From Cytobacillus dafuensis (lineage in GTDB: Bacteria; Bacillota; Bacilli; Bacillales; Cytobacillaceae): a DNA stretch of 64,000 nucleotides. The stretch lies in assembly GCF_007995155.1 (NCBI RefSeq), contig NZ_CP042593.1:4134001-4198000 (forward strand), given 5' to 3'. A program made the translations under genes and the position numbers. How positions within the stretch are numbered: the first letter of the stretch is position 1; each line of letters opens with the position of its first letter. A model generated the notes under the pieces. The model saw only the letters and a list, made by a program, of their open reading frames with translations. It searched no databases and was not told where the DNA came from. Of the stretch, positions 52,547 to 61,411 are shown in pieces.

Positions 52547-53731
52547 ATGAATAAGATATTTAATGGACAACGACTAAAGGAAGCGAGACTTTATAATAAG
52601 TTAACGATTACCGAGTTAGCCGAGAAGTTAAATGTCTCTAAACAAATGATTTCAAAATATGAAAATGGAAATGGTGAACCAAGTTTTGAAAAATCATTGC
52701 AGTTACCGAATATTTTAGGATATCCTCGAGAGTTTTTTTATACAAAAGATATTTTCAAATTAAAAAGTGAGGGAACTTTTTTTCGTTCGAGATTAACAGC
52801 TACCCAAAAGTCAAAAGATCCTGCATCTATAGCATTGAAATATTCTGTTATTGTTCGGGATTTTCTAGAACAATATATTGAGTTTCCAATACTAGAGGAT
52901 AGAGCAAATTATGAAAACTATGAAGAATATGATTTGATTGCTAAAAAAATGAGAGAATATGTAGGTTTAAATGATGGGCCAATTCATGATATTGTTGAAG
53001 TAGTTGAATTAATGGGATTTACTGTTATTTCAATGGATTATTCTGAAAGCAAGGTCGATGCTTTTAGTAGTATGAATAGGATTGAAAAAAATAATGGTGA
53101 ACATAATGATTATTTTGTAATTGTAACTGGAACTGGTGAAAGAAGTTCTTTTTACCGACAACAATTCAGTATCGCACATGAAATGGCTCATTGGGTACTA
53201 CATCAAAATATTAATCCACAAGAGCTAGATAAAGATGAATATAAGATGATGGAAGATGAGGCGAATAAATTAGCATCTATTTTCTTAATGCCTAAAGAAT
53301 CTTTTGGTGCAGAGCTATCAAGCAAAATTGTAGATGAAATCGACACTTACTATAATTTGAAAAGAAAATGGAATGTTTCAATGGCTGCCATGATTAAACG
53401 AGCTAGGGATTTAAAAATTATCAATGCAGATCAAGAAGTTAAACTATATAAGCAAATGCATTATCGTAAGTGGAAAAATCCAGAACCATTTGATTTTGAG
53501 ACAAAGGTAACTGTTCCAATAGCTTTTAAACAATCTTTAGAATTACTAATAGATGAAGGTATATTAAAAGGACATGAAATTCCTTTTAATATTGCTGAGC
53601 AATATAACTTATATTTAACACCAAAAATGTTGGCTATGATTTGTGGTGTAGAACCAGCAATGTTCATTGATAATAGTCAGTCTAGGGTTGTTTTGAAAAT
53701 AAAGGATTATAAAAATCATAAAAGTTCATAA
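52547..53731 (+). CDS. XRE-family HTH and ImmA/IrrE peptidase fusion
   Basis: 394 residues. The HTH at about 6-60 reads LKEARLYNKLTITELAEKLNVSKQMISKYENGNGEPS. The ImmA/IrrE domain at about 160-300 carries H211-E212-M-A-H215 (IAHEMAHWVLH) and the third-ligand region DEANKLASIFLMP. Proteins of this fusion class are found as antitoxin-like regulators, in stress responses and in phage-defence islands; they can cleave partner regulators. Here its partner is likely the 237-residue protein encoded just upstream. Confidence 0.88.
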   Translation: MNKIFNGQRLKEARLYNKLTITELAEKLNVSKQMISKYENGNGEPSFEKSLQLPNILGYPREFFYTKDIFKLKSEGTFFRSRLTATQKSKDPASIALKYSVIVRDFLEQYIEFPILEDRANYENYEEYDLIAKKMREYVGLNDGPIHDIVEVVELMGFTVISMDYSESKVDAFSSMNRIEKNNGEHNDYFVIVTGTGERSSFYRQQFSIAHEMAHWVLHQNINPQELDKDEYKMMEDEANKLASIFLMPKESFGAELSSKIVDEIDTYYNLKRKWNVSMAAMIKRARDLKIINADQEVKLYKQMHYRKWKNPEPFDFETKVTVPIAFKQSLELLIDEGILKGHEIPFNIAEQYNLYLTPKMLAMICGVEPAMFIDNSQSRVVLKIKDYKNHKSS

Positions 53732-53788
53732 AATAGAAATTAAACTTCATGATACAACATAGTAATTTTTTCCAAAAAGGAAATGAGT

Positions 53789-53944
53789 ATGAAATATTTA
53801 TTTAATAGTAGTGGCCATTATTCAGCTAATCTTGTAATGATTGAAGTTGAAAATATAGTTGATATTGTTCTTATTGGAATTAAATTATTATTAGGTGGAT
53901 TACTTAAATCTTGTGATCTGAATGTAAAATTAGATAGCCTATAA
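53789..53944 (+). CDS. Possible small membrane peptide, 51 residues
   Basis: AAAAAGGAAATG precedes the ATG. The peptide begins MKYLFNSSGHYSANLVMIEV and has a hydrophobic stretch IVDIVLIGIKLLLGGLL at about 24-40. It lies 57 bases after the HTH-ImmA gene. I do not recognise it. No database check is possible here. Confidence 0.4.
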   Translation: MKYLFNSSGHYSANLVMIEVENIVDIVLIGIKLLLGGLLKSCDLNVKLDSL

Positions 53945-54225
53945 CGTCCTGTAACACCGTATTAAAGAGATTACTATGAGATGGATATATCCAAGAGCCA
54001 TACCTTAGAAGCGTAGAAATATTAATTTTAATGAACAGATAATCATAAACCATTTTCACGACAACTCAATTTAAAAAAAGCAGCTATGATTGGTCTCATG
54101 TCTGCTTTCAATATATATTTTCATATATTATTAATGCATTCTACATATCAATTATAGATATGTAGAATGCAAGTAAAAAGCACATAAATCAATGTATCTT
54201 TAAAATGTTTATTTGTTTAAAACCT

Positions 54226-54297
54226 TTACATAACCACATAGTATATTCCCACTACAACAACCAAATAAACAGCAGCTGAAAGCGCCCATTTTTTCAT
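54226..54297 (-). CDS. Very small membrane peptide downstream of copA
   Basis: 23 codons starting MKKWALSAAVYLVVVVGIYY, a single membrane helix with a basic N-terminus. GGAGG lies 11 bases upstream, and an in-frame ATG three codons earlier is too close to it. The frame starts 15 bases after the copA stop, so it is likely co-translated in the copper operon. Confidence 0.5.
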   Translation of the reverse strand: MKKWALSAAVYLVVVVGIYYVVM

Positions 54298-54312
54298 ATC
54301 CAGCATCTCCTC

Positions 54313-56736
54313 CTATAATTTTACACGCTGAAGTCGAAGCGCATTAAGAACAACTGACACCGAACTGAACGCCATTGCCGCACCAGCAAGCCAAGGAGCA
54401 AGAAAACCAAATGCAGCGATTGGAATTCCTAGCGCATTATAAGCTAATGCCCAGAAAAGGTTTTGTCTTATATTTCGAATCGTTTTTTTACTCATAAAAA
54501 TGGCATCAGCAATGCTGTTTAAATCTCCACGGATTAACGTAATGTCTGCTGCTTCCATTGCGACATCGGTTCCTGTGCCAATGGCCATCCCGATATCTGC
54601 AATCGCTAATGCTGGAGCATCATTAATACCATCACCGACCATTGCTACTTTCTTGCCTTGTTGCTGCAGCTTCTTCACTTCCTCTGCTTTCCCCTCAGGC
54701 AGCACTTCTGCAATGACATGGTCAATTCCAGCTTGGGAAGCAATTGCTTTTGCTGTTTGTTCATTATCACCAGTTATCATAATGACATCAAGGCCCATAT
54801 CTTTTAAACGGCTAATGGCTGTAGCAGATGTTTCCTTTATGGTATCGGCAACCGCTACGATCCCTGCATATTCACCATTTATGGCTGTTAACATGGCTGT
54901 CTTTCCTTGCTTCTCAAGAGCAATCATCTTTTCTAAAGCATGATCAATTTCTATGCTGAATTTTTTCAACAAACGGCGAGTACCAATCAGAATTTCCGTA
55001 TCATCGACGATTGCTTTAATGCCATAGCCAGGGATGGCCTCAAAGTCTTTAACTTCCTTTAGATCAATCTGCTTTTCTTTAATCCCATTCACAATTGCTT
55101 GGGCAAGTGGATGTTCAGACTGCTTCTCAGCTGAACCAACGAATGTAAGAAATTCTGTTTCACCCATTTCTGTGATGACATCGGTCAATACAGGATCTCC
55201 GTTTGTAATCGTTCCTGTTTTATCTAGAATGACTGTTTTAATTCGGTGAGTCATTTCCAGATGCTCTCCACCTTTAAAAAGAATCCCATATTCAGCGGCA
55301 CGGCCTGAACCTGCCATGATGGAAGTGGGAGTTGCTAGCCCAAGAGCACATGGACATGCGATAACAAGAACAGCAATTAATTTTTCAAGTGCCTCAGCAA
55401 AATCCCCAGGGGCAACAACAAAGTACCAAATCAAAAATGTAATGACTGCAATTCCAACAACGATCGGAACAAAAACACCTGAAATTGTATCAGCCAAACG
55501 TTGAATTGGGGCTTTTGAGCCTTGAGCATCTTCAACCACTTTAATAATTTGGGCAAGAGCCGTATCTTTTCCTACTTTTGTGGCTTTCATTTTTATAAAA
55601 CCATTTTTATTAATCGTGGCACCAATAACTGCATCGCCAACCGTCTTATCAATCGGAACACTTTCTCCTGTGATCATCGATTCATCGAGTGCTGACTGCC
55701 CCTCTAAAATCTCACCGTCGACCGGAATTTTTTCACCCGGTTTTACTAAAATAACATCCCCTGCCACAACTTCTTCTAAAAGAATTTCTAATTCTTGATC
55801 TTCTCGAATAACGAGGGCTGTCTTCGCTTGTAAACCCATCAATTTCTTGATTGCTTCAGAAGAACGCCCTTTTGCTTTAGCTTCAAACAATTTCCCTAAA
55901 ATAATTAATGTGATAAGGACCGCACTTGTTTCGAAGTATAGGCCCACTGGGTGACCATGATTTCCTATTGTTCCAATAGCTAAATAGACACTGTAAAAAT
56001 AAGCGGCAGAGGTTCCTAATGCAACGAGAACATCCATATTTGCACTTTTATTTCTTAGCGCTTTATAAGCCCCTACATAAAACTGTTTCCCTATATAAAA
56101 TTGTACGGGTGTTGCCAGAGCCATTTGTACCCATGGGTTCATAAACGCATCAGGCACGTATAAAAAAGAAGTGAAGCTGAAATGACCTGCCATTGCCCAA
56201 AGCAGCGGGATGGAAAGAATCGCTGAAAAGATAAACTTTCCCTGCTGGGTTTCGATTTCCTTCATCCGTTGGTCAACCGTTTCTTTTTCATTGTCTTCCG
56301 TTTTGACAGTTGCTCCATAGCCTAATTTTTCAATCTTTTGTATCATATCCTTTGTTGAAACAACCGCTGGATTGTACTCGATTGATGCTTTTTCAAGGGC
56401 AAGGTTGACTGTTGCCTGTAGAACCCCATCCATTTTATTAAGCCCTTTTTCGATTCTAGTCGCACATGCGGCACATGTCATGCCAGTGAGAGCTAATTCT
56501 GTTTTTTCTGTTATGACATCATAGCCAAGCGCTTTAATTTTATTCTGGATATCGGCTGGACCCATTGTTGCTCCATCAAACTTTACAGTTGCTTTTTCTA
56601 GAGCCAAATTGACGTTTGCTTCAAGAACGCCATCCATTTTATTTAGACCTTTTTCAATACGTGTGGCACATGCGGCACATGTCATCCCAGTAACTTGAAA
56701 CTGGCTTTCATGCATTTCTTGCATTTTCCCACTCAT
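54313..56736 (-). CDS. copA: Copper-exporting P-type ATPase CopA
   Basis: 807 residues. Two N-terminal heavy-metal-binding domains each have GMTCAAC (near residues 17 and 85). Eight membrane helices follow, with the ion motif [10 protein letters not shown], the actuator motif TGES, the phosphorylation motif DKTGT, the [10 protein letters not shown] motif and the hinge [10 protein letters not shown]. It pumps Cu(I) out of the cytoplasm, receiving it from CopZ. It is preceded by a copZ gene and a second CsoR-like operator. Confidence 0.95.
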   Translation of the reverse strand: MSGKMQEMHESQFQVTGMTCAACATRIEKGLNKMDGVLEANVNLALEKATVKFDGATMGPADIQNKIKALGYDVITEKTELALTGMTCAACATRIEKGLNKMDGVLQATVNLALEKASIEYNPAVVSTKDMIQKIEKLGYGATVKTEDNEKETVDQRMKEIETQQGKFIFSAILSIPLLWAMAGHFSFTSFLYVPDAFMNPWVQMALATPVQFYIGKQFYVGAYKALRNKSANMDVLVALGTSAAYFYSVYLAIGTIGNHGHPVGLYFETSAVLITLIILGKLFEAKAKGRSSEAIKKLMGLQAKTALVIREDQELEILLEEVVAGDVILVKPGEKIPVDGEILEGQSALDESMITGESVPIDKTVGDAVIGATINKNGFIKMKATKVGKDTALAQIIKVVEDAQGSKAPIQRLADTISGVFVPIVVGIAVITFLIWYFVVAPGDFAEALEKLIAVLVIACPCALGLATPTSIMAGSGRAAEYGILFKGGEHLEMTHRIKTVILDKTGTITNGDPVLTDVITEMGETEFLTFVGSAEKQSEHPLAQAIVNGIKEKQIDLKEVKDFEAIPGYGIKAIVDDTEILIGTRRLLKKFSIEIDHALEKMIALEKQGKTAMLTAINGEYAGIVAVADTIKETSATAISRLKDMGLDVIMITGDNEQTAKAIASQAGIDHVIAEVLPEGKAEEVKKLQQQGKKVAMVGDGINDAPALAIADIGMAIGTGTDVAMEAADITLIRGDLNSIADAIFMSKKTIRNIRQNLFWALAYNALGIPIAAFGFLAPWLAGAAMAFSSVSVVLNALRLQRVKL

Positions 56737-56747
56737 TCCCTCATCCC

Positions 56748-56772
56748 CCTATACCTATGGTGGGTATATTTT
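56748..56772. promoter_or_regulatory. CsoR-type operator between copZ and copA
   Basis: On the minus strand TATACCCACCATAGG runs into TATAGGGGG, the ATACC(C)...GGGGG pattern of CsoR sites. It suggests independent copper control of copA. Confidence 0.55.
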
Positions 56773-56821
56773 TTTTAAAAATAGAACGTGCTATTGCTAG
56801 CACGTATTTTTTTCCAAATTA

Positions 56822-57028
56822 CTATTTTACATCATAGCCTTGATCATCAATTGTTTCCTTAATTTTGTCTAAAGACACTTCGTTTGAAATATATTCAACA
56901 TCAACAGTTCCGCTGTCTAAATGAACTTTAACACTTTCAATTCCAGCTAATTCTCCAACACTGTCTTCAACCGCTTTCACACAATGTCCGCAAGACATTC
57001 CAGCTACATGTAATGTTACTTTTTCCAT
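56822..57028 (-). CDS. copZ: Copper chaperone CopZ
   Basis: 68 residues, one HMA domain with the Cu(I) site MSCGHC near residue 10 and the ferredoxin-like fold pattern (VTLHVAGM to IDDQGYDVK). It carries Cu(I) in the cytoplasm to CopA. It lies between csoR and copA on the same strand. Confidence 0.93.
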   Translation of the reverse strand: MEKVTLHVAGMSCGHCVKAVEDSVGELAGIESVKVHLDSGTVDVEYISNEVSLDKIKETIDDQGYDVK

Positions 57029-57043
57029 TATTGAACAACTCCC

Positions 57044-57391
57044 TTATTTTTTCATCAATTTTTGTATAGTAATTAATACTTCATCTAAAACTTCCATATC
57101 CCCTTCTTGAAGACGATCAACAACACAACCCTTTAAATGTCCTTCTAACAATATCTTTGCTACACTGTTCAAGGCGGATTGAGTAGCCGAAATTTGTGTA
57201 ATGACATCATCACAATAAGTGTCTCTTTCAATTAAACCTTTAATCCCGCGAATTTGGCCTTCAATTCGGTTTAATCTTGTCACAAGATTTTTCTTTACCT
57301 TATCAGAATGATGAGCTTTTCTCTCACTTAGAGTTGAGCAGCAGCTTTCTTCTTCGAATTCTAGAGAATCATTATTCAGTTCGGATACCAT
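57044..57391 (-). CDS. csoR: Copper-sensing repressor CsoR
   Basis: 115 residues. The DUF156 core VTRLNRIEGQIRGIKGLIERDTYCDDVITQ contains the first Cys, and GHLKGCV holds the His and second Cys of the C-H-C copper site. An N-terminal extension of about 30 residues with a Cys pair (EESCCST) and an HH motif is slightly longer than usual. It binds operator DNA as a tetramer and is released by Cu(I). It heads the csoR-copZ-copA operon. Confidence 0.93.
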   Translation of the reverse strand: MVSELNNDSLEFEEESCCSTLSERKAHHSDKVKKNLVTRLNRIEGQIRGIKGLIERDTYCDDVITQISATQSALNSVAKILLEGHLKGCVVDRLQEGDMEVLDEVLITIQKLMKK

Positions 57392-57421
57392 TTGGCTTCC
57401 CCCTTTAATTAATTTATATCA

Positions 57422-57451
57422 TACCCCCGTACAGTATGTAAAGGGGTTTTT
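57422..57451. promoter_or_regulatory. CsoR operator before csoR
   Basis: On the minus strand AACCCC, then a spacer with TACTGTA, then CGGGGGTAT: the GC-box palindrome known for CsoR promoters. Confidence 0.65.
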
Positions 57452-57582
57452 TAATCAATGTTTTAAGACAATATCCTTATAAGCACTATTATAGGTGTTA
57501 TCAATATAACTGAAAATATTTAATGACATGGCTATTTATGTAATTGCAAATTTATGTTTTGGAATCACCTTAAGTGTATCTT

Positions 57583-58611
57583 CTATGTGAAATATTCTAA
57601 TTTAGCGCTTGGAAAGAATTTTTCCATATAGGTAAATAAATGCTTTTTCAAATCCTCCTCTTCCTCTTTTTGGTAGATGTATTTCCCAATTCCATACTTT
57701 CCCCATTTATACCTTCTTTTTTGTTCATCTAATTCTAGTTTCGTCATAGGGTAGTTTTTTTCAATCACTTTCTTAGCAGGCTTTGTAAAACGATGTTGGA
57801 TAAATTCAAAGGTTAAATCCTTTTTAGCTTCTGGCGGCAATTCCGCATCTAAACGTTCAAACATTTGATAATATCCATCCTCCCACCCTTCGTGAAGATA
57901 GATCGGGGCTACAATAAAACCAAGTGGATAACCCGCTCTCGCCACTTTACCTGCTGCCTCAATTCTCTTCTCCAAAGGGGAAGTCCCTGGCTCAAAGTTC
58001 TTAATGACATAATCAGCGTTTACACTAAATCGAAATCTTGTTTTCCCATTATGTTTCGCATCAAGTAAGTGATCAACATGATGAAATTTAGTGACAAACC
58101 TTAACTTTCCATACTTTGACTCTCCAAAATGTTCAATAGCTCTTTTTAATGAATGGGTTATGTGATCAATTCCAACAATATCTGATGTACAAGATGCTTC
58201 AAACCTTGTCAGTTCAGGAGCACGTTCCTCCATGTATCTGTCAGCTGCATCTAGTATTTCATCCACATTTACATATGTTCGAATATACGGTTTACTTCCC
58301 ATCGTTGTTTGTAAATAACAATAATGACAATGACCCATACACCCCGTTGCAAACGGAATAGCATACTCTGCTGAGGGCTTTGAGGTATCAAATTTTAACG
58401 TCTTTCTAACTCCAACTACTAAAGTAGACTTGGCAACTCTATACCTTTGAAAATCATTTTCTCCTGGAAGATTTCTTACTTGATTATGGGAAGTGGTATA
58501 GTGAATTTCAACATCCATCTTTTCAAATTTCTCTTTAAGCTCTCTTCCTAATGGATAATCCAATGCTTTTGGTTCAAAATAAACGAGCTTTGGCATAAAT
58601 GGATGATTCAT
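57583..58611 (-). CDS. splB: Spore photoproduct lyase SplB
   Basis: 342 residues, full length. The radical SAM cluster motif is GCMGHCHYCYLQT (CxxxCxxC) near residue 92. Downstream are SCTSDIVGIDHITHSLKRAI and RFSVNADYVIKNFEPGTS; the conserved catalytic Cys region is near residues 140-145 (EASCTSD). It reverses 5-thyminyl-5,6-dihydrothymine in germinating spores using SAM. Its start overlaps the splA gene by four bases. Confidence 0.95.
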   Translation of the reverse strand: MNHPFMPKLVYFEPKALDYPLGRELKEKFEKMDVEIHYTTSHNQVRNLPGENDFQRYRVAKSTLVVGVRKTLKFDTSKPSAEYAIPFATGCMGHCHYCYLQTTMGSKPYIRTYVNVDEILDAADRYMEERAPELTRFEASCTSDIVGIDHITHSLKRAIEHFGESKYGKLRFVTKFHHVDHLLDAKHNGKTRFRFSVNADYVIKNFEPGTSPLEKRIEAAGKVARAGYPLGFIVAPIYLHEGWEDGYYQMFERLDAELPPEAKKDLTFEFIQHRFTKPAKKVIEKNYPMTKLELDEQKRRYKWGKYGIGKYIYQKEEEEDLKKHLFTYMEKFFPSAKLEYFT

Positions 58612-58871
58612 TCTAACAGCCCCTCTGAAGTATTCCCAAAATAATAATGATAAGCTTCTTCCGCCTCTTCTTCTGTAGAATAAACAGCCATTTCATTTGA
58701 AAGCGGATAATAAGTTTCATATAGAAACACTGCTAACTGATCTCTATTCTCAGGATCATTTACAATTGCTGCTTCCTGTATATTGGCTACATTTTGCGTG
58801 TGCGGGTTTCGGTAAAAAACATATACAATATCTCCAGCTTTATAAGTTCCGCTTTCGTTATTTAGCTCCAT
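58608..58871 (-). CDS. splA: Transcriptional regulator SplA
   Basis: 87 residues. The sequence AGDIVYVFYRNPHTQNVANIQEAAIVND and FLYETYYPLSNEMAVY is typical of SplA, which has a TRAP-like fold and represses the splAB operon. It is the first gene of the operon with a four-base overlap to splB. Sporulation (forespore) expression is known for the family; I do not see a clear sigma-G box. Confidence 0.9.
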   Translation of the reverse strand: MELNNESGTYKAGDIVYVFYRNPHTQNVANIQEAAIVNDPENRDQLAVFLYETYYPLSNEMAVYSTEEEAEEAYHYYFGNTSEGLLE

Positions 58872-59085
58872 TCCATCACCTTTTCTTACATAAAGTAGAC
58901 TAGAGTAAACAAACTCCTTTTTAAATTTTTCCTTCCATTCCTTAAAATATGTTTACTTGTTTATGGTAAAAGCTTAAACGAAATTATTAAATCCAGATAT
59001 AAAAATAATTCGTTTAAGTTGTTGAATTTTACTCATAATAATCTTTGATGTGCTTAACAAATTGAAAAGAGGAGTTGAACGACAC

Positions 59086-59451
59086 ATGCAATTTGATTCA
59101 AGAAACACTACCGAAACGGCAATATTAAGGTATAAAGAAGGACTTGGAATGTTCGCTGAAAAAATGCCGGAATTAGTAGATAGGTATCATTCTTTTACTG
59201 AGGAATGCTTTAAAGATGGGGCCTTAACCCAAAAGGAAAAACAACTTATTGCTCTTGGCATTAGTCTTCATGCTCAAGATGAATATTGCATCATGTATCA
59301 TATTAAGGGATGTCTTGATCAAGGATGCAGTGAGCAAGAAATACTAGAAGCTGTTGGGGTGACTTCAGCTTTTGGCGGTGGGGCTGCTATGAGCCAAGCA
59401 GTTACACTTGTTCAAGATTGCATTCAGGAATTAAATCAATTAAAGCAGTAA
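59086..59451 (+). CDS. Carboxymuconolactone decarboxylase family protein
   Basis: 121 residues from the ATG at 59086, with AGAGGAG upstream; a GTG at 59050 would add 12 codons. The AhpD-like motif [25 protein letters not shown] contains a C-x7-C rather than the classical CxxC, and the helix [15 protein letters not shown] follows. The family covers decarboxylases and alkylhydroperoxidase-like thiol proteins; the activity here is unclear. Confidence 0.8.
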   Translation: MQFDSRNTTETAILRYKEGLGMFAEKMPELVDRYHSFTEECFKDGALTQKEKQLIALGISLHAQDEYCIMYHIKGCLDQGCSEQEILEAVGVTSAFGGGAAMSQAVTLVQDCIQELNQLKQ

Positions 59452-59578
59452 GAATTTGATTCTTTTATATATAACTTTCTGGACGAAATCTTAAAGATTT
59501 TCGTCCGTTTTGCTTAGGACTGTTTAATTACAAAAACAAATGGAAAAGAACGATAAATTATTTAAAAAGGAGCAAGCC

Positions 59579-60058
59579 ATGAGTAATCAAAATTTAAAAT
59601 CTGAAGCGATTAAGATTATTTCTAATCATAGAACAGGCGTCCTTTCAACGGTTGAAAATAATAAACCTCACTCACGATATATGACGTTTTATAATAATGA
59701 TTTAATCTTGTATTCGCCAACGAAAATGGATACTGAGAAAATTGATGATATAGAGAAAAATCCATTTGTTTCAGTCCTTTTAGGCTATGAAGGACAAGGA
59801 AAGTCCGATTCCTATGTTGAAATTGCTGGAACCTGCCAAATGAATACTTCTCAGGAATTGAAAAAACAACTTTGGGATGAATCCTTTAATAGCTGGTTCG
59901 TCGGTCCTGAAGACCCCAACTATATATTTCTAGAAATACATCCAGAAATAATCCGTATCCTAAATAAACACGGAGAATCTCAAGAGCTTACTTTAAAATC
60001 AGTAAAGCAGACACTTTTTAACCAGCAAAAAGGCTTTCCTTTCATTTACTTCAAATGA
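59579..60058 (+). CDS. Pyridoxamine 5'-phosphate oxidase-fold protein (general stress protein 26-like)
   Basis: 159 residues from the ATG at 59579, with AAGGAG six bases upstream. The split-barrel fold begins with IISNHRTGVLSTVENNKPHSRYMTFYNNDLILYSPTKMDTEKIDDIEKNPFVSVLLGY, the flavin-binding pattern. Its 3' end overlaps the end of the convergent UV endonuclease gene by 13 bases. Function as a flavin- or F420-dependent oxidase or general stress protein is inferred. Confidence 0.83.
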   Translation: MSNQNLKSEAIKIISNHRTGVLSTVENNKPHSRYMTFYNNDLILYSPTKMDTEKIDDIEKNPFVSVLLGYEGQGKSDSYVEIAGTCQMNTSQELKKQLWDESFNSWFVGPEDPNYIFLEIHPEIIRILNKHGESQELTLKSVKQTLFNQQKGFPFIYFK

Positions 60059-61011
60059 AAGGAAGAGCCATCAATGATTTCAACATCCGTTCTTGTCTTG
60101 ATTTCATCCATTAATTTGAACAGTGCTTCATCCTTTCTTTTGGCCTCAATCATACAGTCAATTTGCGTAACACTGCCCTTAATTTCTTTTAGGAACTTAA
60201 AAAACATTCCAGAGTCAATAAAATCTGAATGGTAACGAAACGAAGTCTCGCTTTTTGGACTAGATATGTGCATTTTTATAGGAAGTGGAGAATCCCTCCA
60301 TGTGTGCACAACCCGATCCCAGTTTGTTTCCCAATTTATATTTTGATGATGGGCAAGGTGATGGTGATAGTCAAAAACAAGCGGTATCCCCAGTTTTTCG
60401 CATAAAAATAACGTATTTTCAAGTGTAAAAGAAGTATCGTCGTTTTCAAGCATAATCATTTTTTGAATAGATTTTGGGACCTCCATCCAATTATCAATAA
60501 AACGTTCAAGTGATTTTTCAGTCTCCTTATAATTGCCGCCCACATGCATAACACAACGATGAGTTGAGTCAATCCCCATTCCCTTTAGTAATAAATAATG
60601 CAGCTTTAACGTATTTAAAGAATTTATTAAGATATGTTTTTCCTTTGAGTTAATCAGAACAAAGTGATCTGGATGAAAATCAATTCTCATCTTGTATCTC
60701 TTTGCAAAATCCCCAATTGTTCGGAGCGATCCTTGCAGCGGCGATAAATAGTCCCAATCTTTAAGTACCTCATGGGTTGCTAAAGGAATAAGACGCGAGG
60801 TTAAACGATAAAAATGAATTTCTGAAGCAGCATTATGCTTTAGATGCCTGAGAGTATTTTGTAAATTTATTAGCGTAATACTTTCCAGTTTTTGAATAGC
60901 AGCTTCACGATTCCCTATTTTCTGAAACTGGGCAAATGTCATTGTTTTAGATGGGGATGCACTTTTTAGTCCCATGCTCATAGCAACATACCCAAGACGT
61001 ATAATTGTCAT
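60046..61011 (-). CDS. uvsE: UV damage endonuclease UvsE
   Basis: 321 residues from the ATG at 61011, preceded by GAGGTGG; an ATG far upstream lacks a site. It starts with RLGYVAMSMGLKSASPSKTMTFAQF, the usual UVDE N-terminus. The TIM-barrel metal ligands are in FHPDHFVLIN, MHVGG, MLENDD, LVFDYHHHLAH and IDCMIEAKRKDEAL. It nicks DNA 5' of UV photoproducts. Together with splAB 1.4 kb away it forms a UV-repair neighbourhood. Confidence 0.92.
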   Translation of the reverse strand: MTIIRLGYVAMSMGLKSASPSKTMTFAQFQKIGNREAAIQKLESITLINLQNTLRHLKHNAASEIHFYRLTSRLIPLATHEVLKDWDYLSPLQGSLRTIGDFAKRYKMRIDFHPDHFVLINSKEKHILINSLNTLKLHYLLLKGMGIDSTHRCVMHVGGNYKETEKSLERFIDNWMEVPKSIQKMIMLENDDTSFTLENTLFLCEKLGIPLVFDYHHHLAHHQNINWETNWDRVVHTWRDSPLPIKMHISSPKSETSFRYHSDFIDSGMFFKFLKEIKGSVTQIDCMIEAKRKDEALFKLMDEIKTRTDVEIIDGSSFHLK

Positions 61012-61257
61012 TAATTCCACCTCATCTACAGTATGGATATAATGGTGAAAAAGTAGACAATTTAACACTTTTATACATTTCTTTTTAGAGCATAAACTCG
61101 ATCTCACAATCTCAAGAAATTAATTCTTAGGAAACTACAATCTATACATTAAATTAAAAGTGGAATTTGATATTAAATGATGGCTGACAACTTTGAAATG
61201 TGGGTATAAAGGAGATAGAATAAGCGAAATAAAATCCTTCCTTGCTTATCCTATCTT

Positions 61258-61411
61258 TTTATCGCAGATTAACGGGCAGTAAGTCCCCCACTTCAATGAT
61301 TCGAGTAAAACAAAGAAGAGTAAGTGGGGGATCAACTGCCCGTAAAGGCCCGATAAGTTCAACTAACAATCAGTGGGGGATGAGGAAAGCCCCCACTGAT
61401 TGAAGTTTCAC
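61258..61411 (+). mobile_element. Family A element 6 (end-hairpin form)
   Basis: 154 bp, plus orientation. TTTAT is at 61258-61262 and GTTTCAC at 61405-61411, followed by TTTATC. The left stem GGGCAGT/ACTGCCC and its CCCCCACTT/AAGTGGGGG extension, and the right stem CAATCAGTGGGGG/CCCCCACTGATTG, are present. The central hairpin modules are deleted. The right end supplies the stop codon of the pxpC-like gene. Confidence 0.73.
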
